NCBI GenBank assembly: GCA_044238935.1
Contig: JBIICI010000002.1
Coordinates: 60,403 to 124,402, forward strand
DNA length: 64,000 nt
Source of the DNA: JBIICI01 sp044238935
GTDB lineage: Bacteria > Pseudomonadota > Alphaproteobacteria > Micavibrionales > Micavibrionaceae
Reading direction: 5' to 3'
Each line of letters starts with the position of its first letter. Position 1 is the stretch's first letter. Below the pieces are notes generated by a model. It was not told the DNA's origin and did not search any database. It saw only the letters and a list, made by a program, of their open reading frames with translations. The position numbers and the translations under genes were made by a program. Below are positions 17,671 to 27,159 of this stretch, piece after piece.

Positions 17671-18774
17671 ATGGCATCTTACCTCTTAAAACGTTTATTA
17701 TTAATGATCCCGACCTTGTTCGGGATTATGCTCTTGAGCTTTACAGTGGTGCAATTTGTCCCTGGGGGGCCTGTGGAGCGAATGATTGCGCAATTACAAG
17801 GGCACAATACCGATGCCACCGCAAATTTTGCAGGCAGCGGCAGTGATACAGGAAATATGAGCACGACAAGCAATACAGCCTCCGCTGATGGAGGTTATCG
17901 CGGTGCACAGGGATTAGACCCCGAATTTATCAAAGAATTAGAAGTCATGTATGGGTTTGATAAGCCCGCTTATGTGCGTTTTTTTCAAATGCTGGTGCAT
18001 TATGCGCGCTTTGATCTGGGGCAAAGCTATTATCGTGATGTGGCGGTGTGGGATTTAATTGCGCAAAAAATGCCCGTATCAATTTCTTTGGGGCTATGGT
18101 CAACCTTATTAATTTATCTAATTTCAATTCCGCTGGGGATTCGTAAAGCCGTTAAGGACGGCGAATCCTTTGATTTATGGACATCCGCAGGGATTTTTAT
18201 TGGCTATGCTATTCCCTCCTTTATGTTTGCCATTGTGTTAATTGTGGTTTTTGCAGGCGGGCGATATTTGGATTGGTTTCCATTGCGTGGTTTAACCTCT
18301 GAAAACTGGGCGGATTTATCATGGTTTGGGAAAATCACCGATTATGCATGGCATATGGTCTTACCTACCCTAGCCATGGTCATTAGTGGCTTTGCAGGAC
18401 TGACCATGTTGACCAAAAATTCATTCTTGGATGAAATTCACAAACAATATGTGACAACGGCGCGCGCCAAAGGCGTGAGTGAGCATCAAATTTTATACAA
18501 ACATATCTTTCGCAACGCGATGTTGATCGTGATTGCCGGCTTTCCTGCTGCCTTTATGGCGATTTTCTTTACGGGATCATTATTGATTGAGGTTATTTTT
18601 TCATTGGATGGATTGGGATTATTAGGGTATGAGGCCGTGATGAATCGCGATTATCCCGTTGTATTGGGTACATTATATCTCTATTCCCTAATTGGTCTTG
18701 TCATGAGTTTGATTCGTGATATCGTCTATATGATTGTTGACCCCCGAATTGACTTTGGTCGTCAAAATGTTTAA
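17671..18774 (+). CDS. yejB: YejB-type ABC transporter permease, without its partners
   Basis: Inner-membrane permease of the dipeptide/oligopeptide/microcin C importer class. It has 367 residues with six hydrophobic segments, the N-terminal VQFVPGGPVERM block characteristic of YejB, a Ser/Thr/Gly-rich periplasmic insertion (about 50-75), and the EAA-type loop (TARAKGVSEHQILYKHIFRNA) that contacts the ATPase. YejB works with YejA, YejE and YejF, none of which is next to it. The gene starts 6 bp after ctaE and is followed by ppa, which is unusual; the partners may be elsewhere. Confidence 0.9.
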   Translation: MASYLLKRLLLMIPTLFGIMLLSFTVVQFVPGGPVERMIAQLQGHNTDATANFAGSGSDTGNMSTTSNTASADGGYRGAQGLDPEFIKELEVMYGFDKPAYVRFFQMLVHYARFDLGQSYYRDVAVWDLIAQKMPVSISLGLWSTLLIYLISIPLGIRKAVKDGESFDLWTSAGIFIGYAIPSFMFAIVLIVVFAGGRYLDWFPLRGLTSENWADLSWFGKITDYAWHMVLPTLAMVISGFAGLTMLTKNSFLDEIHKQYVTTARAKGVSEHQILYKHIFRNAMLIVIAGFPAAFMAIFFTGSLLIEVIFSLDGLGLLGYEAVMNRDYPVVLGTLYLYSLIGLVMSLIRDIVYMIVDPRIDFGRQNV

Positions 18775-18814
18775 AACAGAATCCATAATCTATAACATCT
18801 TAAGGAAATAAATC

Positions 18815-19342
18815 ATGAGCCTTGCAAAATTATCCGTTGGCAAAAATGCCCCTGAAATTGTCAATGTTATTATCGAAAACCCGATGGGCGGCACGCCTGT
18901 TAAATATGAATTTGACAAAGAAAGTGAAATGATCTTTGTTGATCGTATCATTCACACTGCCATGTATTACCCCGGAAATTATGGATTTATCCCCCATACA
19001 TTATCCGATGATGGTGATCCTGTGGATGTGTTGGTATTGGGGCAACATCAAATTATGCCCGGTGCTGTGATGGCTGTCCGCCCGATTGGTGTGTTGTTGA
19101 TGGAAGATGAAAGCGGCGGCGATGAAAAAATCATTGCTGTGCCCTCCGATAAATTGCACCCTTATTACAAAGATGTCAAAAGCTATAAGGATATTCAACC
19201 GATTATCCTTGAGCAAATCGAACATTTTTTCACGCATTACAAGGATTTAGAAAAAAATAAATGGGTCAAAATCGCAGGTTGGGATGATGAAAATCGCGCA
19301 AAAGCCTTGATCACCGAAGGGATCGAGCGCTATCAGAAATAA
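18815..19342 (+). CDS. ppa: Inorganic pyrophosphatase
   Basis: Family I pyrophosphatase that pulls biosynthetic reactions forward by hydrolysing PPi. The 175 residues match the bacterial hexameric form: the aspartates of DDGDPVDVLVL, KYEFDKES, YPGNYGFIP, and the SGGDEKIIAVP block. A clear AAGGAAA ribosome site precedes the ATG. A strong hairpin terminator follows at 19358-19399. Confidence 0.98.
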   Translation: MSLAKLSVGKNAPEIVNVIIENPMGGTPVKYEFDKESEMIFVDRIIHTAMYYPGNYGFIPHTLSDDGDPVDVLVLGQHQIMPGAVMAVRPIGVLLMEDESGGDEKIIAVPSDKLHPYYKDVKSYKDIQPIILEQIEHFFTHYKDLEKNKWVKIAGWDDENRAKALITEGIERYQK

Positions 19343-19357
19343 GGCCGCTTAGTCAAT

Positions 19358-19399
19358 AAAAAAACCCCATGCCGTGTTTAACAGGGCATGGGGTTTTTT
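19358..19399. terminator. Bidirectional terminator after ppa
   Basis: Stem CCCCATGCC (19365-19373) and GGCATGGGG (19385-19393), with an 11-nt loop. A-runs lie on the left and a T6 run on the right, so it can end both ppa and the convergent gene at 19411. Confidence 0.93.
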
Positions 19400-19410
19400 A
19401 TAGGGTAAAT

Positions 19411-19854
19411 TTAAACAGAAACAGGTTCAAAACGTACAAGGAGGATTTGATTGAGTTCTTTCCGAGGTTGAATACTAATCTTTTTCCCCCAATAATATTG
19501 TTCATCCCCAAAACAGTATTGTTCATCCATGAATTTTGAGATTGTCCAGACAGATTTCAGATCTGGGTATTTTTTAATATTTAAGTCTCTTAACATATCA
19601 ACTGTTGGAATTACCCATTGTCCTTGCTTATATGTGTCATTGCCTAGCGCCTTCAGCAACTCAGAACTCGTCCCAAATGGGCAATTTGTTGCCTTCATCG
19701 CATCATTAAAAGACATGGATAAAACACCCACATTACTAGAAAATAATTTTGGTGCGGCATAAACATTGAATTTTTTGGAACGAAGCCCACAGCCAAGCCA
19801 GTCAGTTCCATTGACAGTTCCTAATTTGTGGTCTTTTGATGATGCTAAATTCAT
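19411..19854 (-). CDS. Hypothetical soluble protein
   Basis: A 147-residue protein I do not recognise. It has no signal peptide or membrane segment. The central block QWVIPTVDMLRDL, followed by SVWTISK and QYYWG, faintly recalls the W-x-LPT-x-x-E-L ... YWTS pattern of DUF1566/FGE-like folds, but the match is too weak to name it. It is a single-gene unit: the ppa terminator lies on one side and an 82-bp AT-rich gap before the next leftward gene on the other. Confidence 0.6.
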   Translation of the reverse strand: MNLASSKDHKLGTVNGTDWLGCGLRSKKFNVYAAPKLFSSNVGVLSMSFNDAMKATNCPFGTSSELLKALGNDTYKQGQWVIPTVDMLRDLNIKKYPDLKSVWTISKFMDEQYCFGDEQYYWGKKISIQPRKELNQILLVRFEPVSV

Positions 19855-19936
19855 ATTCGTGATTCCCTATTTCTAAACTATTTTGATATATCAGCATCCA
19901 AATAGCATAAGACATAAATATATGTCAATAGAGATT

Positions 19937-20635
19937 TTATTGCCCTGCATTTGTTGATAAACCTGTCAAACTATCTGATGGAATACCATCATGGACACGG
20001 AATAAAATGGTGTGTTCTTGGATATTATTGCTGGGATCAATCGGGGCATCACGCCTTAAATCCTTTGGACGGGCAATTTGTTGGGCAAAATAATATTCAA
20101 TGGTACAGCCAAATTTTTGTTGATCCTGAATTGGGGAATCGGGATCAAGGGGTAAATCCGTGCCCTTTCCATTCATCCCCTGCATTAAGGGGCAATTTTT
20201 GGCAGGTTCAACATTTAATGTTTTATAGGACACCAATAATTGCCCAACATTTTCAGGCGCAGTATCTTGACTATTCACAGGGCGTAAATCAATTTTCTCA
20301 ACATTAACTTGGCGGTATGTTAAATCATGCTTGATGTCTTTTAACCTATCCCATGCCAATTCTTGATCCGCATCGCTTAATCCTTTTGGCACAACCAAGC
20401 TCAGTTTCGCCGCAGATGTTCCATAGCGTGCGTAATGATTGGCAATTTTATCAATAGTGGTTTCATCCAACTGTTTTAAATCAATGATATTTTCGGATTG
20501 ACCTGCGACCAATTGCACTTGGCGATTTTCAGCAAAATTTGTGGGGGCGTACTCAATCGATCCACAAGCGCTCATGAAACCCAGCAATAAACATAGATAG
20601 GGAAAAGGATGATTGATTTTTATTGTCATGTTCAT
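19937..20635 (-). CDS. cpaD: Pilus assembly lipoprotein CpaD
   Basis: Outer-membrane-associated lipoprotein of Tad/Cpa pilus machines, thought to act as pilotin for the CpaC secretin. It has 232 residues, with a signal ending in a lipobox-like FMSACG (Cys24). The C-terminal CpaD signature is F-G-C-T-x5-FAQQIARPKDLRRDAP. An AGGAAAG site precedes the ATG. It lies 9 bp downstream of cpaC. The rest of the Tad locus (prepilin peptidase, CpaB, CpaE, CpaF ATPase, TadB/C) is not in the window. Confidence 0.85.
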   Translation of the reverse strand: MNMTIKINHPFPYLCLLLGFMSACGSIEYAPTNFAENRQVQLVAGQSENIIDLKQLDETTIDKIANHYARYGTSAAKLSLVVPKGLSDADQELAWDRLKDIKHDLTYRQVNVEKIDLRPVNSQDTAPENVGQLLVSYKTLNVEPAKNCPLMQGMNGKGTDLPLDPDSPIQDQQKFGCTIEYYFAQQIARPKDLRRDAPIDPSNNIQEHTILFRVHDGIPSDSLTGLSTNAGQ

Positions 20636-20644
20636 TTTTCTTTC

Positions 20645-22135
20645 CTATCGCAACATATAACCAAATTCGCCTGCATCCAATTCCTTTAAGATTTGTTGAG
20701 AGCGATCATTCCCATAAAGTCGGATCAAGGCATTAATCAAAGGCTGTTTGAAAAAATTGGCACTGGCAAGGGTGATGTTTTTATCTTTTATTTCTGCTTT
20801 GGCATATTGGGCATCATTAAAGGGATCAACCAGATAGGCCGTGACCAAAACCAATAATTCCGTTTCATTGCGTTGAAAGCTGCGCGAAGAAATTAAATCA
20901 CCCAAAACCGGTGTTTTGGCGGCACCGGGTAAACGGCTTAAGGATTTTGTGGTTTTTGACTCTAATAATCCTGCGATCATCAATCCCCCACCACTAGCCA
21001 ATTCCACTGTTGTTTCTGCGCGACGAATATCCAACCCCGGTATTGTGACCGTTTGTAAATTGACTGTATTATCAAAATCCAGTGATGACACTTCGGTATT
21101 AACTTGTAAATTAATACGGTTTTCAGACATGACAACAGGGCGGAAATTAAGGGAAACCCCAAAGGATTTATATTCGATTTGCAAATTCCCATTTTGATCC
21201 AGACCTGATGGCACAGGAAATTCACCCCCTGCCAAAAACCCTGCCTCCTCCCCTGAAACAGCGGTCAGATTTGGCTCGGCTAAGATATTGGCAAGATTAT
21301 CGCGCTCCAACGCCCGAATAACCCCTTGAACATCGCCAATACCATTAATCCCTGTGGAGCGCAAAACGCGGAAAACACCAATCGGCGCCTGCGTAATGGA
21401 TGCATTGCCCGTGATCTGTCCTGTTGTTGATCCTTGATCAACTGGCGGTGAGGTTGTAAATAATTTTGTTGTCGATGTTTCATTGGGGTCATTCGCACTG
21501 GTATCAAGCCCGATTTCTTTTAAGATATTACGGGAGGCCTCCACGATTTTAACGCGTAACATGACTTGTTTTTCGCCGCGCACCTGTAACATATTGGCAA
21601 TCATTTCAGAGGCTTTTTGATCTTTATTATACACATCCCCCACATAATGCGTAACCAACTCCGTCACCCGATCTGCGACACTGGGGGTGGACACATTGCC
21701 AGATAACACAAATTGATCCCCCATTAAGGAAACATGTGTTTCTTCCTTAGGGAAATATTCTTTTAATAAATCATTGATGACGCGTGTGTCAAACGTGACA
21801 TGAATATTGATGCGATCCAACAAATTACCATCTTTATCAACGATCAATATATTGGTATCACCAATATTTGATCCCACTAAATATAATTTATTGGCCTGTA
21901 AAGCCTGAACATCAACAATGCTGGGATTAGCAACCAACACATCTGCAACATTTTCAGGGAGCTTAATCAGATCTGCTTTCCCCTTGACCAGATAAATGAT
22001 TTTATCATGGCTTGAGGCTTCATATCGTTGGACGGAATTGAGTTGCTTTGCCTGTGTAAAAATGGGGGTAAGCCCAACCATTACAAATAAGAAGACACAC
22101 AAAGCCTGCCTTAAAAGATACGCATTAAACCGCAT
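20645..22135 (-). CDS. cpaC: Tad pilus secretin CpaC
   Basis: Outer-membrane channel through which the Tad pilus exits. It has 496 residues: a signal peptide (cleaved near FTQAKQ), an N-terminal pilus domain (LIKLPENVADVLVANPSIVDVQAL, with a BON-like part after it), and the C-terminal secretin domain. The secretin core shows ILAEPNLTAVSGEEAGFLAGGE, the V-P-x-L-x-x-I/RRAETTVEL stretch and VLGDLISSRSFQRNETELLVLVT. Immediately followed by cpaD. CpaC without the motor genes nearby suggests a split Tad locus. Confidence 0.95.
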   Translation of the reverse strand: MRFNAYLLRQALCVFLFVMVGLTPIFTQAKQLNSVQRYEASSHDKIIYLVKGKADLIKLPENVADVLVANPSIVDVQALQANKLYLVGSNIGDTNILIVDKDGNLLDRINIHVTFDTRVINDLLKEYFPKEETHVSLMGDQFVLSGNVSTPSVADRVTELVTHYVGDVYNKDQKASEMIANMLQVRGEKQVMLRVKIVEASRNILKEIGLDTSANDPNETSTTKLFTTSPPVDQGSTTGQITGNASITQAPIGVFRVLRSTGINGIGDVQGVIRALERDNLANILAEPNLTAVSGEEAGFLAGGEFPVPSGLDQNGNLQIEYKSFGVSLNFRPVVMSENRINLQVNTEVSSLDFDNTVNLQTVTIPGLDIRRAETTVELASGGGLMIAGLLESKTTKSLSRLPGAAKTPVLGDLISSRSFQRNETELLVLVTAYLVDPFNDAQYAKAEIKDKNITLASANFFKQPLINALIRLYGNDRSQQILKELDAGEFGYMLR

Positions 22136-22250
22136 AATTGAACCTGAAAATAAACACGTCTTTTGGAGATAAAGACAAGGAAAGACAATGCTGTAATCCT
22201 ATATGCTTTTCGAATCAGGCGCAATTGTTTTTTATTTTTCCTCCCATGAC

Positions 22251-22334
22251 GTCATTCCGCGCCTGACGCGGAATCTGTGTGATTTAGATAATTTTCACTG
22301 ATCAACGAGATGCAGGATCACATCCAGCATGACG
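22251..22334. repeat. Paired palindromic (REP-like) element, copy 1
   Basis: Two palindromes separated by about 30 bp. The left is GTCATTCCGC...GCGGAATCT (22251-22276); the right is GAGATGCAGGATC...CAGCATGACG (22307-22334). The outer ends GTCAT and ATGAC mirror each other. It lies between cpaC and flgE; the rest of the 239-bp gap shows no gene. Copies occur at three other places in the window. Confidence 0.85.
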
Positions 22335-22374
22335 CTTCCTGTTGAGTTTGGTTCAGCTATAATATTAAAAAACC

Positions 22375-24120
22375 TTAACGTAAACGTAATAATTCCTCAG
22401 TCATCTGGTCAATGGTATTGATAACCTTTGTTCCCGCGGAATAGGCACGTTGCCCGATAATCAATTTTGAAAATTCATCTGCTAAATCAACGTTTGAGTT
22501 TTCCAAAGTTGATGTTTCAATCCGTCCAGACCCCCCACGACCCGCTTCGCGCAAGTTTTCTTCTCCTGAAACTTCAGTTTCAACATAGGCTGTGCCTGAG
22601 ATTTCTTGTAATCCATTGGGGTTTGCAAAGGTGACTAATGGGATTTTATAAAGTTGCGCGGAAGCACCGTTTGAAAAACGTGCAACAACAAATCCGTCTT
22701 CGTCAATTTCCACACCAGTTCTTAATCCCAGTTCTGCACCGTTTTGATCGGAGAAAATCACGTTATAATCGCCTGAAAACTGACTGAAACGTTCAATATC
22801 AATACTAATATCCTGTGGTGCTGACCCATTTTTCCAATCAATATTATTCAATTCTATATCTTTTTTACCCGTCACATCAGGGCGCGCATTTAAGCTTCCG
22901 TCTGAATTAAAATTGACTAATCCTGTTGTAATGGGATTACCATCAGGGTGGCGGACAATCACCTGCCACCATCCACGGCTGTTGTAATTGGGATCACCAG
23001 GAAGGTTGTTAAAGGATGGGAATCCCTCGCTGCTATAGGCAGGATTTTCTGTTGATAATCCGTTATCATATGTTGCATTGCCTAACGTATTGGCTGTAAC
23101 CGCCCCAGGGGTAATTCCTAAATCCGTTAGCGGCGTTCCTGTGATATTTTGGAAATTGATACTGTTTGCAGGTGCTGTGCCGCGGAATTCTTTGGATTGG
23201 ACGACAAGCTCCCCTGTTTTACTCAAAAAGGCCTGTGCTCCGGTTAAGTTGGCATTAATGTCTTCGATCAAGTCTTTGAGGGTTCGAACAGTTGCATCCG
23301 CACCGCCGACTGTTCCATTTGTGGGGCTTACGTCTACTTCATAGGTACGCGCCGTCCCCCCGTTTACAGAGATCGAAAAACGTGTTCCATCGGTAAGCCC
23401 TATATCATCAACAAATTCATCTTCTAATTTCGCATCGAAAATTGTTGAAACGACAGTTGCCTGAGGGCCATAGGTTTTAACAAACTCAATCCGCATATCT
23501 TGGGCACCACCTAAACTGTCAAAAACCCTCAATCCCCGTTGGAAATCGGGCTCACTCGTTAAGGCACCTGTTAATGTTGAATCTTTTTCAGAGGCATTGA
23601 GGTTAATCGAAAGCTCAGCCTGAGAAGTTGGACGTGTCAACCCCCCTAAAAACGCTACATCAACGGGAACAAGAGACGATAAATCTCCTTGCGCTGCTGG
23701 TAAATCACCATTTTCATCCAACGGCCAACCATGCAAATAGAACCCAGCAGAATTCCGCAATAAACCTTGAGCGTCCTCAGCAAATTGTCCGTTTCTGGTA
23801 TAAGCATAGGGCGTATCAGAATTGTTTGTATCACTCTTAACCACCAAAAATCCATTGCCCGATACAGAAATATCTGTGGCAGATAAAGATTGCTGAATAG
23901 GCCCTTGTTGATTAACGCGTTGAATACGATCAACTGATACCGTTCCGGGGGTATAGCGTGATCCTAAACTCGCCGTCGTAACCAATGAATTAAACGAGGC
24001 CTCACTGCGTTTAAACCCTACGGTATTGACGTTGGCGATATTGTTTGAAATCATCGCTGTGGATTGTGATTGGGCAGCTAAGGCAGAAACACCTGTATAT
24101 AAGGAACCGAATAAACTCAT
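22375..24120 (-). CDS. flgE: Flagellar hook protein FlgE
   Basis: Subunit of the flagellar hook, exported through the basal body. Its 581 residues are longer than the enteric form (about 400), as in many alphaproteobacteria where the middle variable domains (D1-D3) expand. The N-terminal rod/hook motif (SLYTGVSALAAQSQSTAMIS, NNIANVNTVGFKRS) and the C-terminal helix (SNVDLADEFSKLIIGQRAYS) are intact. It is the last gene of the leftward cluster and follows flgD by 43 bp. Confidence 0.97.
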   Translation of the reverse strand: MSLFGSLYTGVSALAAQSQSTAMISNNIANVNTVGFKRSEASFNSLVTTASLGSRYTPGTVSVDRIQRVNQQGPIQQSLSATDISVSGNGFLVVKSDTNNSDTPYAYTRNGQFAEDAQGLLRNSAGFYLHGWPLDENGDLPAAQGDLSSLVPVDVAFLGGLTRPTSQAELSINLNASEKDSTLTGALTSEPDFQRGLRVFDSLGGAQDMRIEFVKTYGPQATVVSTIFDAKLEDEFVDDIGLTDGTRFSISVNGGTARTYEVDVSPTNGTVGGADATVRTLKDLIEDINANLTGAQAFLSKTGELVVQSKEFRGTAPANSINFQNITGTPLTDLGITPGAVTANTLGNATYDNGLSTENPAYSSEGFPSFNNLPGDPNYNSRGWWQVIVRHPDGNPITTGLVNFNSDGSLNARPDVTGKKDIELNNIDWKNGSAPQDISIDIERFSQFSGDYNVIFSDQNGAELGLRTGVEIDEDGFVVARFSNGASAQLYKIPLVTFANPNGLQEISGTAYVETEVSGEENLREAGRGGSGRIETSTLENSNVDLADEFSKLIIGQRAYSAGTKVINTIDQMTEELLRLR

Positions 24121-24163
24121 AATAAACTCCTATTTTTCTAATGAAGTATGTTTTAATTTTAAT

Positions 24164-24847
24164 CTAAATTGAGGATGGAACTTTTGTGGCCTTGATCACT
24201 GCGTCCACAGCAACGGGGCGATTTCCAACCAACAAAGATACTCTGCCATTTTGTGTTTCAATCCCATTGACAACCCCATTCACAATGGTATTGACATCAA
24301 TTTTCTTTTCATCACGATCTAGGGCGTCAATTTTAATAGTATAAGCGCCCTCAGCTAATTGTGCGCCCTTCTTATCTTTGCCATCCCATACAATTCTATT
24401 GAGACCTGTATTTTTTGATATTTCGGCATAATGAACTTCGACGCCTTTTTTATCATAAATACGCACCGTGGCTTTATCGGCTTCTTTAGGGAGTACATAG
24501 TTAATTTCTGTATTACCAGACCCTTTGTAGGAAAGCTCAGTACTGTAATAATTAACCTCCATCCCCACATATCCTAAACCGACACTTCGGACACCTGTAT
24601 TTTGTAAACTCACCAGATCATCCAGTTTTTGATTGGTGTTGATAGATTGTTCAACTTGGCTGAATTGCACCAGCTGATTTGTAAATTCATTGGAATCCAT
24701 GGGTGATAAAGGATCTTGGTTTTGTAATTGTGTTGTCAACAATGTCAGAAACTCATTAAAATCTTCGGTTAATTTCAAAGATTGCTGCTGGGTTTTACTT
24801 TGTTGCGCTGCATTAATTGTATTTGTTAAAGATGCGTTGCTGACCAT
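24164..24847 (-). CDS. flgD: Flagellar hook assembly scaffold FlgD
   Basis: Hook cap that guides FlgE polymerisation and is later replaced. The 227 residues include the N-terminal block EFLTLLTTQLQNQDPLSPMDSNEFTNQLVQFSQVEQ, which is the family signature, and a C-terminal FLG/Fn3-like domain (RIVWDGKDKKGAQLAEGAYTI). It lies between fliK and flgE, the usual context. Confidence 0.96.
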   Translation of the reverse strand: MVSNASLTNTINAAQQSKTQQQSLKLTEDFNEFLTLLTTQLQNQDPLSPMDSNEFTNQLVQFSQVEQSINTNQKLDDLVSLQNTGVRSVGLGYVGMEVNYYSTELSYKGSGNTEINYVLPKEADKATVRIYDKKGVEVHYAEISKNTGLNRIVWDGKDKKGAQLAEGAYTIKIDALDRDEKKIDVNTIVNGVVNGIETQNGRVSLLVGNRPVAVDAVIKATKVPSSI

Positions 24848-24862
24848 ATCTGCCTCTATTTC

Positions 24863-26596
24863 TTAAATGTAATTGTTATAACGGGTTAAGCCCGTATTTG
24901 AGTCTAAATACCAATTATTTTTTGTTTGACCTGTGATCTTATCCATTTTTGTTAACATGACATCATTTGCCTCAGATGGATCATCCCATAGAGTGCTGTA
25001 GCCTGTGCCATGCTCTTGTTTCTGATTTTGCCCATCCCCTTGTGAGTCAAAACTGCTATCTTGTTGTGCGAGCTCAAAGGTAATGCCGTCTTTGGCAACT
25101 TCCAATCCAGCGTCTTGTAAGGCGCGTTCCAACGCATAGGAATCACGCTGTAACATCATATATGTTTCAGTGCTTTCAACACGCACCAACGCTTTGACAT
25201 TATCATCTTTGAACCGTAATTGAATTTCAACGCGCCCTAACTCAGGCGGATCTAAATCCAATGATAATTTGCTTTCTCCTTGTGCATTTTTTGCCGTTTT
25301 ATGTAGCTGCACCGCCACCATTTGTGTGGCTGGATGCGCCTGTCCCACTTGGCGTGTTTGTGTTACCAGACCACTTAAGACAGTTAATCCATGCGCCCCA
25401 TTCAAAGAGGGAACATCACGCCCCGCCAACCAATCCGCGGATTGCGTAACATCACCTTGTGTCAAGACCGCTTGATCAGCAACAATGCCTACACTGTTTG
25501 CCGCAACAGGAATTGCCTTATTTGTCGCACTCAATGATGATGACGATGATTGTGCACCAAAAATTTGATTTTGTTGTGTTGTGCCATTTGTATAGGCTTG
25601 CTGTAAATTTTGCATGAACTTTAGAAAACGGCTTTGTGTTTTACTGTGATCTGATTCCAATAATGATGGATCTGAATCAGCGTACGCAATATCGTTCAAA
25701 AGAACTTGTTCATCTTTCTTGTCTTGTGCCTCAATATTCTGATTGGCTGGAAGAGGCATATTACGTTTCAAGGATTCTTGGATTTGCTGAAAGCCTGTTT
25801 GTTGTGTTTCCATCTGTGTTTGGGGCGTTAATAATGGCTTTTGTGGTGCATTCACCAAATCTACATTTTGATCTAATGATTTATAAATTTTTGTAAAAAG
25901 CGCATTGATATTATCCGTTGATTTATCACCTAAGGCTGCCTCCATTTGCTTTGCCAAAGATTGCAATTCCACAGGCGTGGCGGACACAGTAATAAGCTTT
26001 AGAAATACATCTTGCTTTTCGGCGCCCTTCACATTTTGGCGCAACAATGATTCAATATGTGATAAAACCTCATCACGCGGCACAGTGTCAAAGGGTGATG
26101 TAACAGCGATGGATTCAATATCTGATTTTGACGCAAGTAAATCAGCCGCGCCTTGTTTTGCAGTTTCTTGTGTGTTTTGAATAAAATTCAAAGATTGAAT
26201 TGACTGTAAAAACGTTAAATCATTTTCAAGCTTTATAGTTTTTTTACGGTCTTGATCAGCAGTTACAGTTACATCCTCAGAAACTTTATCCTGCACAATA
26301 TTTTCTGTGATAAAGTCAAAAAAAGGGTCGTGATCTGCCTCCTCAAGCGCGTCTAAATCAATTTCATTTTCGTCTTGGTTTTCTTTTTTTGCATCAATTT
26401 TCTTTTGATAATTTTCATTTTTTGATTTTGTATCTTGAATCTTATCATAGGCTTTGTTTTGTAAATCAGATATTCTTTGGCGATCAAAATCCGCATTCAC
26501 TCTTTCTTTGAAAGAGGTATCTTTTGACGCATAATAATCAACCTTTGGCAAAGAAGGCTGAGAGGGCGTAATATTTAAAAACGGATTGATATTCAT
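24863..26596 (-). CDS. fliK: Flagellar hook-length control protein FliK
   Basis: Molecular ruler that sets hook length and triggers the export switch. It has 577 residues, with a long Gln/Asp/Lys-rich disordered N-terminal and middle region, then the conserved FliK C-terminal domain at about 400-490. The core is LSLDLDPPELGRVEIQL...KALVRVESTETYMMLQRD...L-x-x-ALQDAGL. The C-terminal tail is Gln/Asn-rich. A sigma-54-like site lies at 26638-26653, about 40 bp before the ATG, and a start region rich in Asn/Pro follows. Downstream are flgD and flgE, so this promoter may drive fliK-flgD-flgE. Confidence 0.93.
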   Translation of the reverse strand: MNINPFLNITPSQPSLPKVDYYASKDTSFKERVNADFDRQRISDLQNKAYDKIQDTKSKNENYQKKIDAKKENQDENEIDLDALEEADHDPFFDFITENIVQDKVSEDVTVTADQDRKKTIKLENDLTFLQSIQSLNFIQNTQETAKQGAADLLASKSDIESIAVTSPFDTVPRDEVLSHIESLLRQNVKGAEKQDVFLKLITVSATPVELQSLAKQMEAALGDKSTDNINALFTKIYKSLDQNVDLVNAPQKPLLTPQTQMETQQTGFQQIQESLKRNMPLPANQNIEAQDKKDEQVLLNDIAYADSDPSLLESDHSKTQSRFLKFMQNLQQAYTNGTTQQNQIFGAQSSSSSLSATNKAIPVAANSVGIVADQAVLTQGDVTQSADWLAGRDVPSLNGAHGLTVLSGLVTQTRQVGQAHPATQMVAVQLHKTAKNAQGESKLSLDLDPPELGRVEIQLRFKDDNVKALVRVESTETYMMLQRDSYALERALQDAGLEVAKDGITFELAQQDSSFDSQGDGQNQKQEHGTGYSTLWDDPSEANDVMLTKMDKITGQTKNNWYLDSNTGLTRYNNYI

Positions 26597-26637
26597 TTTA
26601 AAATCCTAATAGAAATATTTTTAACATTAAAAATCAT

Positions 26638-26653
26638 TGCAATATTAGTGCCA
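26638..26653 (-). promoter_or_regulatory. Sigma-54-type promoter before fliK
   Basis: On the minus strand it reads TGGCACTAATATTGCA, close to the TGGCACG-N4-TTGCA consensus, with GG and GC 12 bp apart. The predicted start is about 30 bp upstream of the fliK ATG. Confidence 0.7.
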
Positions 26654-26664
26654 ATTCTTGATTT

Positions 26665-27129
26665 CTAAGCACTGGTGCGCACACCAACAGAAACAGTTTT
26701 GGGCATTGATTGATACAAAGTACCGCTGGCATTATAAGCAGGGTTTGGGCTGGATGCCGCATGACGCACAGCCAACAAAATAAGGTCATTCATTTTATCC
26801 GTTGTTTTTTGCATGCGATCCAATGCTTTCAAATTTTGGTCGGCAATATTTGCCATCTGAACCCGTAATTGCTGAATTGTATTTTTTAGAGGGGCAGGGA
26901 TAAGGTCTCGCAATTCTGATCCTGCCCCTAATAAATCTTTCATTACTGATTCATAGCGCATCGATAATGTAATTTTCTGATCTTGCAATATCAGGAATTT
27001 TTTTGAATCGGCCTGCTGCAACAGTATGTTTTCAAACTCATACAATGAAATAAGCTGCTGCAACAAGGGCACCAAATCCTTTGTGGATTGTATGTATTTT
27101 TGTTTTTGTTGTGGTGATATTTGTGTCAT
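26665..27129 (-). CDS. flgN: FlgN-like flagellar export chaperone
   Basis: A 154-residue, mostly alpha-helical protein with coiled-coil character through about residue 125 and a short C-terminal tail ending SVGVRTSA. The position between flgJ and fliK, the length and the helical repeat fit FlgN, the chaperone that escorts hook-associated proteins to the export gate. The family has little sequence conservation, so the name rests mostly on context. The gene is separated from flgJ by 30 bp. Confidence 0.6.
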   Translation of the reverse strand: MTQISPQQKQKYIQSTKDLVPLLQQLISLYEFENILLQQADSKKFLILQDQKITLSMRYESVMKDLLGAGSELRDLIPAPLKNTIQQLRVQMANIADQNLKALDRMQKTTDKMNDLILLAVRHAASSPNPAYNASGTLYQSMPKTVSVGVRTSA

Positions 27130-27159
27130 TTCTTTTATCCTTTATTATCGTATTGAGGA

